DNA of 64,000 nucleotides from Oreocharis arfaki (taxonomy: Eukaryota; Chordata; Aves; Passeriformes; Paramythiidae). Positions 1-13,930 of the stretch are shown piece by piece. The notes under the pieces were generated by a model. It was not told the DNA's origin. It searched no databases and saw only the letters and a program-made list of their open reading frames with translations. The stretch covers positions 1,164,021 to 1,228,020 of the forward strand of contig VZRR01011618.1 of the NCBI GenBank assembly GCA_013398015.1, written 5' to 3'. Position 1 is the stretch's first letter, and every line of letters starts with the position of its first letter. The position numbers and the translations under genes are program-made.

Positions 1-2117
1 TCCCAGGTGAGAAGAAAGGCTGCAGCCAATACAAGGATGTCCTGTGCCTACTCCCAGCACTGCCATCCTCTGAGCCTCTGTGGGTCACGGCTGGTGGGAA
101 CACCCAAGGGTCTTGTAGGTGTCTATCCAAGGGGACTCCCACAGCCTCAGTCTTTCCTTGCAGAAGACAAGTAGCTGCCCTGAAGGTGCAAGACAGCTAC
201 TCTCCATCCAGCAGCAGAAACCAGTCCAGGTTCAGTGCCTGGTTCTGCTGACCAGTTCAGGACAACTCCTCTGACCTCTCACCCCTCATCTTGCTCCTCT
301 TGCACAAAAGGAGCCCCAGGCTGCAAGGGCCAAGGCTCGGATAGAAAGAGCACACAGAGAAGCATAAATGAAGTGTTACAAGACAGGGAAAGGAAGTCAG
401 TGCTTACAACAATCAGTGCTAGGACATCTGGTATGCACCCTTGCTAACCATTTTTAAAACAGATGTCCAAATGAAGCAAGAATTCTTCTTTCCCAGTTTA
501 TTTATAACCAGTCCTCTCACTTGCACTGCGCAGATGGGCAGATAAGCAGCTCCTTCCTTCAGTGCACTCACTGTCACACAGCTTAGCTCAGCTGCACCCC
601 CAGACAATGGTGGTCAAAGGTGCCCACGTCACCTCGGTGCAGACAAGCCACTTCCCTCCAGAATCCCACTGCAGGCCAGAGGACAACACTTGCTCAGCAC
701 TTTGTCCTTTGTGGAGTGTGACCATATGCAAATGTAGAGGCAAAGGCCAAGCGTGGACAGAGCAATGCTGAAGTGAAAGGGTGAGCAGCACATGGACAAA
801 GGAAAGGCTAACAAATGCACCAAGCAACTCTTTTTCCAAGGAAATATCTGTATTTGTTTACAGCATCCTGTTTGGCACCATGGCAAAGATTCACAACACA
901 CAGTTGCTCCAAACCTTTTCAGAAATGAATTAATACAAGTACTTCTACTGTTAAAACCAAGTTTTACCAGCAGAAAACCAGTCAAGCAGCTCCAGCTAAG
1001 CTCCTGCATATGCTGTCTTAGTGCTGGCCCAAGAATATAAATCTCTGTTTCTCTCTGTCATTCAGTGTTTGCTTCTTTCAGGTTATTATGACTATATAAA
1101 TAAATGCCATGCTTTTGGTCATGTCCTCTCATTTCAAGACAACACTGTCTGAGGATCTGAAGTGTGTGTGACAAGCAAGAGATAAAAGACAACATCCAGG
1201 CACTTGTGAAGAAGCAATTTCTGGCATCAAGAAGCCTAGAGGTAAACTAAATTGCAAATAAAGATTTTAAAGAATCATTATATTTCTGTCATCAACAGAC
1301 TGCTCGAATACTGTTATCATGTACCAGCTATTTATCGTATCATGCCAGCTCTACATCCATCTATAGCTGCATACCAAAAATACCTCCATTAGCCTGATGA
1401 GAAAACTAATTTGAAGCACAAAACAAGTCCTGCTTTCAGCAAGTGGGCCACTGGCAGTTCAGAATACACTCACGCAAGATTTACGGACAACTTCAAGTGA
1501 AAAAAGAAATTGTCAAAAAATTCAGATGCACCTTTGCTCTCTAAACATTTAACACCTGGGGATAACACTTGGTTTCTCCATTCTTAATCCCAGAGGAGCA
1601 GTGACCTCTCAAAACAGCAGAATAGCAGTTCTTACATGGGCCCCATTGTTGACTTCAAACTTGTATGCCTACACTTAAAAGCAGGAGTATCTACATGGAG
1701 CAGGGGAGACACAATCCTTGCAGCCACAGCAAGGACACACAAATCCCAGCCTTATCACCCATGCAAGAACACAAATGTATTCTCTTCCGCCATGAAAGTC
1801 TGTAACATGCAAAGACTTCTTATGCATCATGTAAAAGAAGATCTCTCAGGTCTGACATGAGGCAGTTTACAGTTCCTTCACCAGTGTAGGAGAGCATAAA
1901 CTAAAACAGCTGCAGATTCCCTTGCATAATTTAGCCATCTGCATTGCAGACATCTGATGGAAAATCATCCACAAATTTGGCAGGGAGGGAGGATGACAAA
2001 AGCAGCTGTTTCTCCCCATAATCACAGGTATGAATTTGCAATTGTGTTGGTTGCATGTACACTTAATAGTCACAACAGTCAGAGCAGTCAGGCCATACCA
2101 GGATCTCCATGTTTCTG

Positions 2118-2157
2118 CTAAAAAACAACCCCAAACAAACAAAACCCCAAAAAACCC
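2118..2157. repeat. A/C-rich low-complexity tract
   Basis: Alternating A-runs and CCCC groups in intron 11. Confidence 0.7.
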
Positions 2158-5100
2158 AGAATCATCTTAGGAAGGATCAGGGGCTCAAAGAATTTTGCAC
2201 AACCTTTTAGTTCTGGGTACTTACTCCCACCAAACCATTCATGTTCTCACCAGCAGCACTGCACACCCAGGTAAAATTTCAGATATTTAAACACAACGAC
2301 GTTTCAAGACTTGATGCTTTCTTATAAGAGGCACATCTTCAACACCTTTAACACAACACTGAATTCAAATTTCCAAAAGCTTGAAACGTGTGCACACATA
2401 CACAAATCCAGACACACCCCAGCCCAAATACGGTACTTTTAAAGCAGGTTTGATTCCAGGCATTACATTGCTTAGAGATCAGTGACAAGCAAACAGCTTT
2501 ACGGCTTTACAGAAGACAAAGCCTATGAAAGGTCAGCCTGGAAAAGACTCTGAGGAACTAGAAATACAGAATTAGAAGGAAAATACTTAAGCAGTTTGGA
2601 TTATTGCAGTCATGCTACGCTGCTGTGGCTGCAGCCTAACGCCGCGTCTGCGTGGGCTGCACAGTTCATCTCAGTGACAGGAGAGCGCTGCAGCGACTCG
2701 GCCCCGCCGCTGTCACCATCTCACCGGCATTACCATGAACTCAGAGTGCAGCCAATCTGTGCGTGCAATGAGCTGTGCAAATCCAATCCCGGCATGGGCA
2801 CACAGAAGAAAGTCTCTGCCTGCTTCCATAAGCCCTTCAGTGTGAAGTTGGGGCACAAAATTTTTACAAACTGGTCACTCTTTTTCCTGTCTGTATGACT
2901 TGCTGAGGTGGTAGTGACCCAAACCCAGACACCATCTTGTCTTTTCTATGGTGGCGGAACTTCTTCCCTCCCAGCATCACTGAAACTGCTCAGGAGAAGA
3001 GTCATAACAGCTTTAGACACTTGTAGTACAAGGTGAAACTATTTACTTCTTTTGGAAAAAGACAGTTGGATGCATTACATAAATCAGATTAAACTGAGAA
3101 GAGAGCTTAACTAAACGTATCCTCTGGGAGCCCTGTCTGCATCCGTGCTATGTTCACAGCTCTGGCACAAGAGCCACCTTTAGCCAGCAATGGCCCTTGG
3201 CAGGGGAAGGCTCAGCACAGGGGGAACAAACGTGGAGTGGGTCCTGCAGGCTGCCTCCATGGGATTGAAAAGCTCTGGTGAACTGCACAACACACGCTTT
3301 TGCCTTCATTTCTGGTCACAATGGAGCATATCTTCTTCTGACTGAGGCTCAGGGGAAAGGGTGAATATTCTCCAAGGCTAACCTCAGCCACAGGCTGCTG
3401 ACTCCCAGGGACTCCTGAGAGTCAAGCAGGGAGAGAGAGATATCTGCGCTATCTTGCCCTCAGTGTACGCTCTCTGCTTCTGAGCTCACAGGGGGCCGTG
3501 GCTGAGCTGGACTCCTGAAAGCAGCCTTTGAAAAAATATACCCCATCTGCACAGCACGGACTCCAGCATGCACCCAGGAACAACCTTTAAGCTTATCATC
3601 ATCTTCATGTAAAATAAACTAAAACCAAGAATCACATGGTTCCTTATTTTCATTCCAGAGGTGGTATCAGCTTCTGGCTATTGGAGATTACATTGCATGT
3701 GTATACCAAAACTGCATGGATTTACCCTCTTACTCGAGACTGTGGTGCAACTGATAGAAATCTGTGCTGGGAGATGATGGTGCCTCCTACCATCCCTCTT
3801 GGGAGGGAAAAGAAGTGCAGGAAGGTGAATCAGCTGGTATTAGGAGATATGAATTACACTTCCTACACCAGCTCTGAGGAACATGGCCCTGAGTAGGTGT
3901 TGAAAATTAATCTTCCCCTATTGAAATGTGAGACAACAGCATGGCTGCCTTAAGGTGAAACTGTTGAGAGTTTATGAAAAATACCACCAGAAAGTTTCCT
4001 TCTCAATTAAGCCAGAATTATTCCACATCCAAAAAAGATTCCCCCCCTTCTCCACTGCCAGGTGAACAAAATTTTACCTTGAGAAAGGAAGAGAAGTTGC
4101 ACAGCTTTCCCTCACACTCTTACCCCACTATGGAAGACTTCATGCTTTGGATTTAGCAATGAAAATGCCAGAGAACATAGGTTAAATGAAAGAGCTTTGA
4201 ATGTTCGGCTCACAAAAACAGCATAACCTGTGAATTATTTCCTGGGATGCAACTTGTGTAAGACATCAGCAAAATGGATGCAGCACAATGAGATCTTCCT
4301 AAAAAGGTACATCTCAAAGATCTCAAGTTTATGGGGCAGGGAGGTTAAAAGGAATGGTGACATTGACTGTTACTGTGAAGGTATCTGGAAAAGCCAAGTA
4401 TCAAGAAGAGATACTATGCAGAATGAACATTTTTTGTCCAAAATCGCAGCAGAAGTGGCTACCAGCTGAGATCTATTCACCTATTTAGGAGAAGCCTGCT
4501 GGCAGGGTTGCCAACCACAAGCAGTCAGAACCCTAGAAGACACAGCTCCACCATCAGCACAATGCCTCAGTGTCCAAGCAATTGATTTATTTATTAGTAA
4601 CTCAGAAAAATGGCATCACTTGCCAACATCTGAAAGGGCACAAGGAGCAGACAGGCAGGCAAGCAATCTTTCACTCTAGGTTTCTCTGTTCACTATTTGC
4701 CCTTTATGTAAGTTCTCTACCTTTCATAGAATAAAAGTTGAAGCCATAAAGTATTTAGGAAGATAGACTTGACAATGAAAACTCTACTGGTAATGATTCA
4801 AGTAGCAGAGATACTGTAAGGCACTTCTCAAATGAGAGCCTTGCACAGTATATTGAGCTTATCCAAGCAAGGAAATTAATTTATTTCAGAAAAAATAAAC
4901 CTGGAGTTTAACTCTTAAAGCTAATTCCTACTGTTAACCCATCATTAGAGGCAAGCAAAGTAAACCTATAAAAATAAGTTATGCTTCACTCCTATCAGAA
5001 CTTACCACAAGAGCATTAAGGGCTTATATGTACACTGGAGTCAAGCTTGCCAGGAGGACAGTCCCCCAATTCACACACTCAAATGAGGATTTTTAACAGC

Positions 5101-8100
5101 TAAAATTACCTAAGTCCTCTAAAAGACCCCTCTGAACACCTAAATAACCTACAACAAATACCCAGAGAATGGGGCCAGTCTCTCTTCAGCTGTCACCTCT
5201 CAGCTGCTCCTTGGGGCTCCAGCAGCCAGTCCTATGTAACAGGCTGAGTCAGTCGGGAAGGACTCATTAGGAGAGAGGGAAGGCAATAGTAATGTGAGAA
5301 ATGAGGCAGCAAATCCCCAAAGAAACTAATGTTCCCTTCACACCACCTGCCACACATTCACATGAAGCTTTTTTCTGATTGGAATAGCCTTTGCAAATAT
5401 CTTCTTTAATAGAGTAACTCCCAATTACCATCAATTGGAGGCGAGCATACAGCAATGCATTTCGAACAAACCTCCCAAATTTCACAACCCCCAAATATCT
5501 ACATTTCATCTCCTTTCCTTCTTCACCTATACCCTACATTCTGCTCTCAATACCCACAACTGCTACCAAGTAAGTTATTCAATGTACACGCTGTGTCCCC
5601 AGAACAGCATCATGCCACAGAACAAGTCAAAATCTGGCCCAAAGGTAAAGCAACCCAAAACACCCCAAGTTTGCCACTCTTCCTGTTGTGATGCTGAACC
5701 AGAGCAAGTCAAGGCTCCTCCCTTTTAGTCCTGGCATGGGCTGTAACCAGGCTGCGAGTCATCAGCTCAAGCTGCGATAATCTTGTCTGAGCTCTGTGCT
5801 CACCCAGTGGCAGATGGGGTTTCCTAAACTTGGGGGCCAAAAAACTGATGTCTGCCACAAGCCAGGGAACACCAAAGGCAGAATCCTACTTCCTTCACGT
5901 TAATCAAGACTCTGCAGTGCTCATATGCCTTCCATATCTCAATCCCTGCAATACTGGAGCAGTTTGCAGTCTGGCCATGGCTTGCTAGATAAAACTCCCA
6001 CACAAGGTGAAATGTTATCTCCACTTCACAGGTTGGAAACCGAGACAAATATTTAGTGACTTAGGGTGTGACTGTACAAATCAAAGCAAGGCAAAGAACT
6101 AAACTTTTACATCTCCAGGCCAAGGCTATCACTTTTATCATCGGATCATCCTTTTTTATGACCATACCCTGCTCAAAGAGCACAAACTGCTTCAAAAAGA
6201 CAATAATCCATACGAACTCTGCGCTCCAGTATCAAAAGACTGACAGAAAAGAGACAATGGAGTCAGTCATTACTGTGTTCACCCCTTTCATTAGGTATCT
6301 TATCGAGTTTTACGGCACAAGCTATGGAAAGCAGCAGTTATATACCTCACATTCCTATTTATATTAAGTACCACCAAAAACCCATATTGATTTCTATTTT
6401 CAGATCCCTGAGAAACATGAGTGGTATTGTCATTAAAAGAAAAATCCACGTCAGGTTCTTAATTTTCCTGGTTTGCTGCCTTTCCAAAAACTTCTGTTTT
6501 CTTGTGTGATTAAATCTCCCTGAAAATAATTTCTGTAATTAGTTTAATGAGACAGGTCACTGCACTGGCAGGTCACTGTGCTGAACTGCTTACACTCCTT
6601 AAGATTTTTGGTAATATTCAAATACATGTAGTATCAAGAAATGTCTTGTTGTAGACTTCCATGCTTCTATATAATGAAGAACCCCGACTACGTGTCCCAG
6701 ACCTCCTCTCTCTGAAATCAACAGTCAGGACTTGTTCACCTCTGGAAGCAGATTCTGAAGCTAAGAATGTACCCATTTCTAGCTGGTTTACATGAAGAAT
6801 GTATCTGCTCCAGAAGCCTGCAGGAATGTTCAGCTGAGAAGTACATACATACAATGCACAGAAAGTTGGCACAATTTATGCTTGTACAGGGAAGCATTTT
6901 ATTATACATCCCATTAAAAATACACTAAAGCACCATTAAAATTAGGAGCCTATGGGACAGAGAGAGTCAGGAAACATGATTCTAAAATTGAAGCAAATCT
7001 TTTCTCTTCAACAATCCGTCCAGACTCTTAAACAGCAACATTCATCATCCGAGTGCCCTTACACAACAATTCAGTTTTCAGTGATGAGGGCAGTGCAGCA
7101 GCCCATCCTGACATATGCATGGCTCCACCAAAAACCCATCAGAGACAGGCACTGCCTGTGACCCACATAACAGTCCAGAAAGTTTGACTTGTTCAAAGCT
7201 TTCTATTATTACTCTGAAACAAGGAGAACCTTTTCACAGGGTCTGGTAGGAGCAGGATTGAGCCCACAGCAAGCACCCTGACACATAAATGTCTCCTTGT
7301 CTATCTTCCTATGGACTAGTATATGCAGCTGTACCACAAGGATATGGCATCTGACCAGATTCCAAATGCACAACCTGCCTTACACACTACGAACTTCCAG
7401 TAATCCTGACCTGTATAGGTCCACCAAAACCAGCTTCCCAGCCACCTAGTGTTTGCCTTTGTCCCAGAGGCTCTACATCTGAAGGCAGATGCCAAAGGCT
7501 CTCTATGTAGCCACTGAACATAACCAACATTTTATTTTAAAAATCACAGATGTCATATATGACAGGGACAAATAAAAATTAAAGGACGTTTCCATCCATG
7601 TTCATTGCTGCTGGATGTTTGGATAACCCACAAGCCTTTAACCTCTACTGGAACAACTGCATTGGTTGACATTTAAAAAAAAAAATCTTTTATTAAATCA
7701 TGAATTAGCATGGAAAAACTTTATTTATTTATAAATAATTTAATTTCCTTATTTATCACAGGCTGCCAATGTTAGGCTGCTGCTGACCTGTGCTAGAAAG
7801 GCAATTTTTTTCAGGCTGCAGAGTAGATTATTCTTCAGCCTTTTCAACTCGTGGCCTTTTGGTTGATGCTGCCAACAGACATCCCAATTAGAGCTCACAG
7901 CACCATAGCTTGCTTTCAAAAGGAACCAGTGGGGGTCTGAAAGGGAGACTTATTTATTTATAGTTGTAAAACATGGTTTGAAAAAAAATAGATTTGATTT
8001 TGTGCACACATTTTGGGTTCGCTTTACTTCATATTTAAAGCGAGCAATGGATTCCTACATCCCAATCTCACCACGTGCAGCAGTAAGAAACAAAAACAAG

Positions 8101-10749
8101 GCCACTGAAACCAGTGATGGTGCGCTGGCAGGGAGAGATCCAAGTTCACTACTTGGTTAGAAGCTAAGGCCTTCTTCTTGTACTGGGCTAATTGGTTGGG
8201 ATTCTCAATAATGAGTTCACAAAGTCGCTTAAAATCTTGGGTTTTAATGCACCAGAGGGAGGAGGGAAGGAGTGAAGGGTGTGAAAAGCTGTTTTTCAAA
8301 GCCGAATTGATAAAACCACTGTGCAATTAAAAACCTGAACAGCTGAATAGCTGACTTTTGGAAAGCAGCAGCAACTGCATAATTTAAGTGGTTGGTTTAT
8401 AAAGGGAGAGAAAATATCCAAGGAGAGGAAAGGAATTTCACGGACATTTCAACAACACGTGAAAACTGTGGTGCACTTTATCATTTCAAGATTTATTTTT
8501 GCACTCTCTTCCACTGGGAGGAAGCAAGCAAAGGTCCATTAGGCTGCATATTCCCTGTTTTCCCTCTTTAGCAATGGAGGAAAAACCACAACTGCTCCAA
8601 TATCCTACTAAGGATATTGACATTTTTTTCTAATCTTAAGTCCTGCAATCAGCTTATATGGTGTCTGAAGGAGCCCTATGAAGGGGACTGGGAAGAGAAC
8701 AGGTTTAACCTGAATGTAAGCTCACATACAAGGAAGAAATGTTGTAGGAAAAACATTTTAATAGTTTAATCCTCTAAAAAGCAAATGCACACTCACACTA
8801 ACAGTACAGCCAAAGCCCTTTTTTCTCCCCTCTTTGTTACCTCTGGCATCAGTACCGGACCACAAACTTTGCTCTGGCTGATGGGGTATGAGAGGGCAAA
8901 GCAGCCCCAAGCAAACATCAGGGGTGACTGACTACAACCACCAGTCAGCATCAGACACTTCTCAGATCCGTGCTTGCTCAAGGCGCGTGGAGAGGCTACA
9001 GCTCATAGTGGCACCAGGACATTATTCTGCATGAGGCTGCAAGAACAGGTATGCCTTAAAATGTTAGCAGTGTCACTTGTGTTAACAAAACATAATGAAA
9101 AGTAACTCTTGTGCGTGAACAGCAGACACTTCTAGAAACCATTGCCGAGTTGACTTGAATTTCAATCCTGGACTTTAAACACCTTTCAGTGGCATTTGAA
9201 TTGACTTATCAGTGACTTGGTTGGGTTTATTTTGTAACTGAGATGTGACTTGGAGAAAAATGCTGAGAAAAACGTAGAAAAGGATAAATGTGTAGGGGGT
9301 TTATTCCTTCGACAAAACAGTCAGAAAGACTGCAACCCTCACTAACTTGGCAAATATTTTGGACAGAATTATTTTAAAAATTGCATTGGACTCAGCAAAC
9401 AGTTTGATGAGGAAACTGAAAACACAAACATGGCTTTTTTTCGTGATCAAGTGACTCAGGAACATTTTAAGTCTCAGTGAGTACCCATGACACTAAAGCA
9501 TTTAACAACACTTGACTGGCAGCATAACCCATATTTAGAGACATTCAGAACCCAGCTGTCATCTTGGGCATCTAAATAAATCGATCAGCTAAATCAGGCA
9601 CAGATATCAAGAAGCACACACAGACATGGAGTCTTTATTCTCATTGCTAGCAGAAGCCTATCATAAGCAGCAAGGCTGCCTTTAGTTATGTTATATTACC
9701 GAAATAACTTTGGTTGGTGCAATAAATCCTTTGTTATAGACCCAGAAATAGGCCTGCTAACAGAACTCTGCTATCTCATGTTACCATCACATACAATCAA
9801 TCCAAGTAAAAACTCCAAATCCTTTAGGAGGGAGGGCCCTTTCTTTATTCTTTTGTACAGTGCGGGAGAACTCAGGTTTTGGGTACAACAACACATTGAA
9901 AAAACACTTCAGATGTCTGCAAGACTCCAGTCTGGACATATCCAGGATAACACTAAGCTCACCACCAGAAATTACGAAATTTCAGCAAAATGCTTAAGTA
10001 AGGAGCACAACACTGCACACCCTTCACAGATGGCTGGGGAGGAGAGTGCCTTCAGAGCATGACTGGCTGGGTCACTGTTTACCTATGCTAAATATTCAGA
10101 TTTATTGAACATCCTCTTAAGGGCTTTACAAAGAAGTTTCAGCAGGTTAAAAATCCTGCTCTGTGTCCCCAGTGACCTGTGAAACGAAAGCAGGATGAAC
10201 TCATCCTGCCCACCCACACTCACCCACATTGCTCAGGGCCGGCAGTAATGACCTGAAGCAGCACATCTTCTGTTTAATGGTTGTGATAAATTATTGTACA
10301 AAAGGTACGGTGTCTCTAATCCCAAGAGGTGCAAGTCACAGGCTGCAGACCTTCCTGATGTGTTTAAAACACACTAGCTGCTCTCCTCGAACTTAGTTAT
10401 GCCAGGCAGCACTTAAAATGCTGCCATGTCTTTGACTGGGCTAGTAAGTGCTCCTGATTGTAAATAATTACAGTGCGGTCCTCAGGGATGATCATTAGTA
10501 GCCACAGGCATGGAGACCCAACTGGCCACATCCATCACAGTGCCTAATGGTGCAGTTCACAGGTATTTACCTAGGATGTGTTTGGTTCAGCTGTATCTTC
10601 AGCACTGAGGGCAGGGGACAGATAAAATGCTGCCAATTCCCCACACATCTTTTCATACTACACTCTATTAATGCATTGGCCACCTGAATATGCAATTAAA
10701 GCATCACTGAAATAATTCTCCTCTAGTAAAACAGCTCCTCATGTATGTG

Positions 10750-11329
10750 TGATGGTTTGGGCTGGGATAGAGTTCATTTTCTTCACAGTAGCTGGTATTG
10801 AGCCATGAGTTGGATTTGTGCTGGGAACAGCGTCAATAATTCAGGGATGTTTTACCTACTGATGAGCAGTGCTTACAGAACCCAGACTTCTTCTGCTCCG
10901 CGCCCCAACCCACCAGTGAGGAGGCTGGGGGTGTACAAGAAGATGTCAGGGGACACAGCCAGGACAGCTGACCCCAAATGACCACAGGGATATCCCAGAC
11001 CACATGGTGTCACCTTCAGCATACAGAACTAGGGGAAGCGGGAGAGGGGGAACATTTGGAGTGATGGAGTTTGTCTTCCCAAGTCCCCACTACAAGTGAC
11101 AAAGCTCTGTTTTCCTGGGAATGGTCAAACACCTGCCAGTCAATGCAAAATAGTGAAAAAATTCCTTGTTTCGGTTTGTCTGTACTTGGCTTTTGCTCTT
11201 CTTATTAAACCACCTTTACCTCACAAACCCCAGAGTTTTCTTGGTTTTACCTTTCAAATTCTATCCCCCATCCCACCATGAGGGAGCAGCTGTGTGGGGC
11301 TGAGCTCTGGCTGAGGCTAAACCATAACA
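10750..11329 (+). mobile_element. Solo LTR of an avian endogenous retrovirus
   Basis: A 580-bp element beginning TGATGG and ending CATAACA. It matches an LTR type I know as abundant in bird genomes: TGGTTTGGGCTGGGATAGAG near the 5' end, GGGGACACAGCCAGGACAG in the middle, and GTTTGTCTTCCCAAGT later. An ATTAAA poly-A signal is at 11204-11209. The flanks are ATGTG (10745-10749) and GTGTG (11330-11334), a 4-of-5 match to a 5-bp target-site duplication, as expected for an old retroviral insertion. No gag, pol, env, primer-binding site or second LTR is present, so it is a recombined solo LTR. It lies antisense to PDIA5 in intron 11. The family name is not assigned. Confidence 0.85.
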
Positions 11330-13793
11330 GTGTGCCAGAAAACCTCCAAGTCACGTGTATGCTGCATGGTGACACAGGAGTTTAAGTACTTGCTAATTCC
11401 AGGCCAGTGTTGAAATCCCCTTGATTATTCTTAGTTACACAGAAGTATATCGTGTGTTAAGAGCCTATTTCGTAGATGTTTCAACATTTTTTTTATTAAT
11501 ATATAATTTTTAGAAAAAAACTTCCTCATCCTGAGCTACCAAGGTTAAAACAAGTAATATGTTCACTGGTTTTACCATTTCTTTTACTGGAATAATTTAT
11601 CTCCTAATATTCATAAGGTGACACCATTAGCACATTTAAGAAGTGCTAAGAGAAGAGCTTTTAATCATGGAGATAACTGTTTAAGATAGTTGTCTGTCAT
11701 TAATTAGTTTGCAAGCCTTATACTCTCTGCTGAGGATGCCCAGAGAGGATTCTTACAAACACAGATCTTTTATACATGTAGGAGCTGGATTCTGCACGTA
11801 GGCATACCATTACCACCTGAATGTAAATAAAATGCCACAAATATTCGAGTTGCATTTAAAATGGAGTTCTTCTGGCAAGGAACACTCTTTATCCCAATTC
11901 TGAGCAGCTGGAAAGTGTTATCAGAAGATTGTGACAGCCCAGTTAAGGCATTTGATTTACTTTTAAAACAGCATTCAGCAAAGTACTGCTGTACCTTAGT
12001 GCAGAATGCCCCTTAGTACAAAACATACCTGTTTGGAAGCACCCCTCCTCTCAAAACAGGTCACGCAATATTGCTACCCCTAAAACTGTGTTACCTGTGT
12101 TCTTGAAAATAATAAAAAACCCACTAAAAACTGAACAGAATCCTACTGAGATTTAAAACTAACTTGAACTAACTATAAAATTTGATTGCAGTTGTATGTA
12201 TTCATCTATTTTTAATCTGGCTTCCTAAAGGATTAAGTTTCGCAGGGCCAGCTGTTGATTTCTTCCCCCTCTTCCTCCTCCTGAATACACGACTGGACTC
12301 CTTTGCCCATTTACAAACTCAAAAAAAGGCAAAGCTTTAAAACACTACTAAATCTCTACACATGCTGAGATCCAGGGCTAAAGGGAAGGGATGCTTATCC
12401 CAGGCTGTTGTGCAGAGAGAGGGAAAGGAGGGGAATTTAGGAGTTACATTTGTACTTGGCAGCAGCTGCTCAGCAAGCGCACAGCTGCCGAGGAGCAGCA
12501 GCCCATGCTGTCACTTGCACACTGGGGTGCAGGGAAATCTGGGGAAGGAAGGATTTGGGTAACGAAGGATAACTCCTGGGCAAACCAGGCCTCATCAGTT
12601 CTGCTACTTGTGTTTTGGGTCTCAGACCAGGAGTTCATCTCCGGTCCCACTTTCATTAGTACAAATAATCCAGGGAACACAGTGACAAAACAGCAGTCAG
12701 TCCCCTGCTTCAGTGGACCAAATTCTTAGACACTTCATAAGGCAGAGGAAATTCATTATGGTATGTTTTTCAAATGAGTCTTACGGGCAGACCTTCAAAA
12801 AAGGCATTTTGGAGCTAACTCCTGCTGGCTTAAAGGGAAGCAGGATTTCAGCCTCTGTGCCAAGACCCTCAGCTGTGAGCACACAGTCTGCCTCCAGAGC
12901 CCTAACCTTTAAATCTATGCCCTTGAAAATGAACATCTCACCCAAGTAGCACTGCCAGCACAGCAGCAAGAGGAGAGAGAAGCTGTGTGTCACCCAGCAT
13001 AGCAGATTCAAGCCTGAACTGTCCATCACAGACACAAACAATTGGAAGAACCAGCTATGTGGCTGAAACAAGTCACATCCACAGTGAACAAAGAGGTTAA
13101 TGCACTCTTCTCTTCCACCCAACAGCATACAGGAGGGCAGTGTGGCTGGAACAGCTTCCTGAAGGCAACCCACTGCATTTTACTGGTCAAGCTAAAACCT
13201 CAAGTTATGAAAAAGATCAGTTCAATGCATTCTCAGCAGAACAGTAAGTAGTACCACCACCAACTCTGCATTAGTTATCAAAAGTCCTGAGGACTTAGGT
13301 CTAGTTTTGGCATAGTTCAGCACAATATATAATGACCATCACCCTTTACATTGCCAGAGAAACTCTAGCAGAGGAATGAAAATGCTCAAAATGACGTATC
13401 AGCAGCCATGGACAAGAACCCAGGAGCCCGTGGTGCTCAAGTTGAGTTGTTCAATCAACCAGAGCTCTGCTTTGAAAGCAAACAATACTGAAGTTGAAAA
13501 TGGGGAATCATGCTGTAGAGTGATGAGTACCCAGACTATTTAAGCATCAGTACACCCCTCAATTATGTTTTGACTCAGCCTACAAAGTGTCTGTCTTCCA
13601 CAAGCCCCTCTCCATCCTAAATGTGAAGTCAGCAACTTCACAAACATTTTGTACTTTGTGTATTTAACAACCATCACAAACAAGAAAAGCCTGGACTTTT
13701 GAGTTCATCATTCTGTGAAACTTCCACGGAAGAACATCACTGATTTTGTTAGCAAGCATTTGGCTCAGAGTACAGAAGAGAAAACAAACTCAC

Positions 13794-13930
13794 ATGGTGC
13801 ATGGAACATCACTAGCACAGATGAATGATCTTTTATAAACTTGTCGAAGTCCTCATCGGTCAGGTGATAAACTACATTTTCTTCATCTGCCCAGGGAGTC
13901 TCTGGAGCCTGTGGCTGAGGTGCCTGTGGG
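13794..13930 (-). CDS. PDIA5: PDIA5 exon 11 (last exon in the window)
   Basis: 137 bases, phase 2 to 1. Acceptor cttgtag|CC, donor GCACCAT|gtgagt. Completes Asn253 and encodes PQAPQPQAPETPWADEENVV then YHLTDEDFDKFIKDHSS and VLVMFHAP (254-298), plus the first base of the Trp codon. It contains the proline/glutamine-rich inter-domain linker and the first strand, helix and core strand of thioredoxin domain a2. The next exon should begin GG-Cys-Gly-His-Cys and was not found between 1 and 13793, so the gene continues out of the window. Confidence 0.97.

Larger units (their letters stand above)
1..13793 (-). other. PDIA5: PDIA5 intron 11 (at least 13.8 kb, open at the window edge)
   Basis: Begins gtgagt after exon 11 and runs to position 1 without a recognisable exon 12, which should encode the CGHC site. 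It contains the solo LTR (10750-11329), a CpG-dense patch (about 2636-2735), an A/C-rich low-complexity stretch (2118-2157) and an AT-rich block near 7670-7760. Other than these I see nothing nameable. Confidence 0.8.

Noticed and set aside
8024..8326. 100-codon minus-strand ORF with a helix-like segment (DFKRLCELIIENPNQLAQY)
   Set aside because: It does not match any missing part of PDIA5, and no splice sites or family link could be supported.
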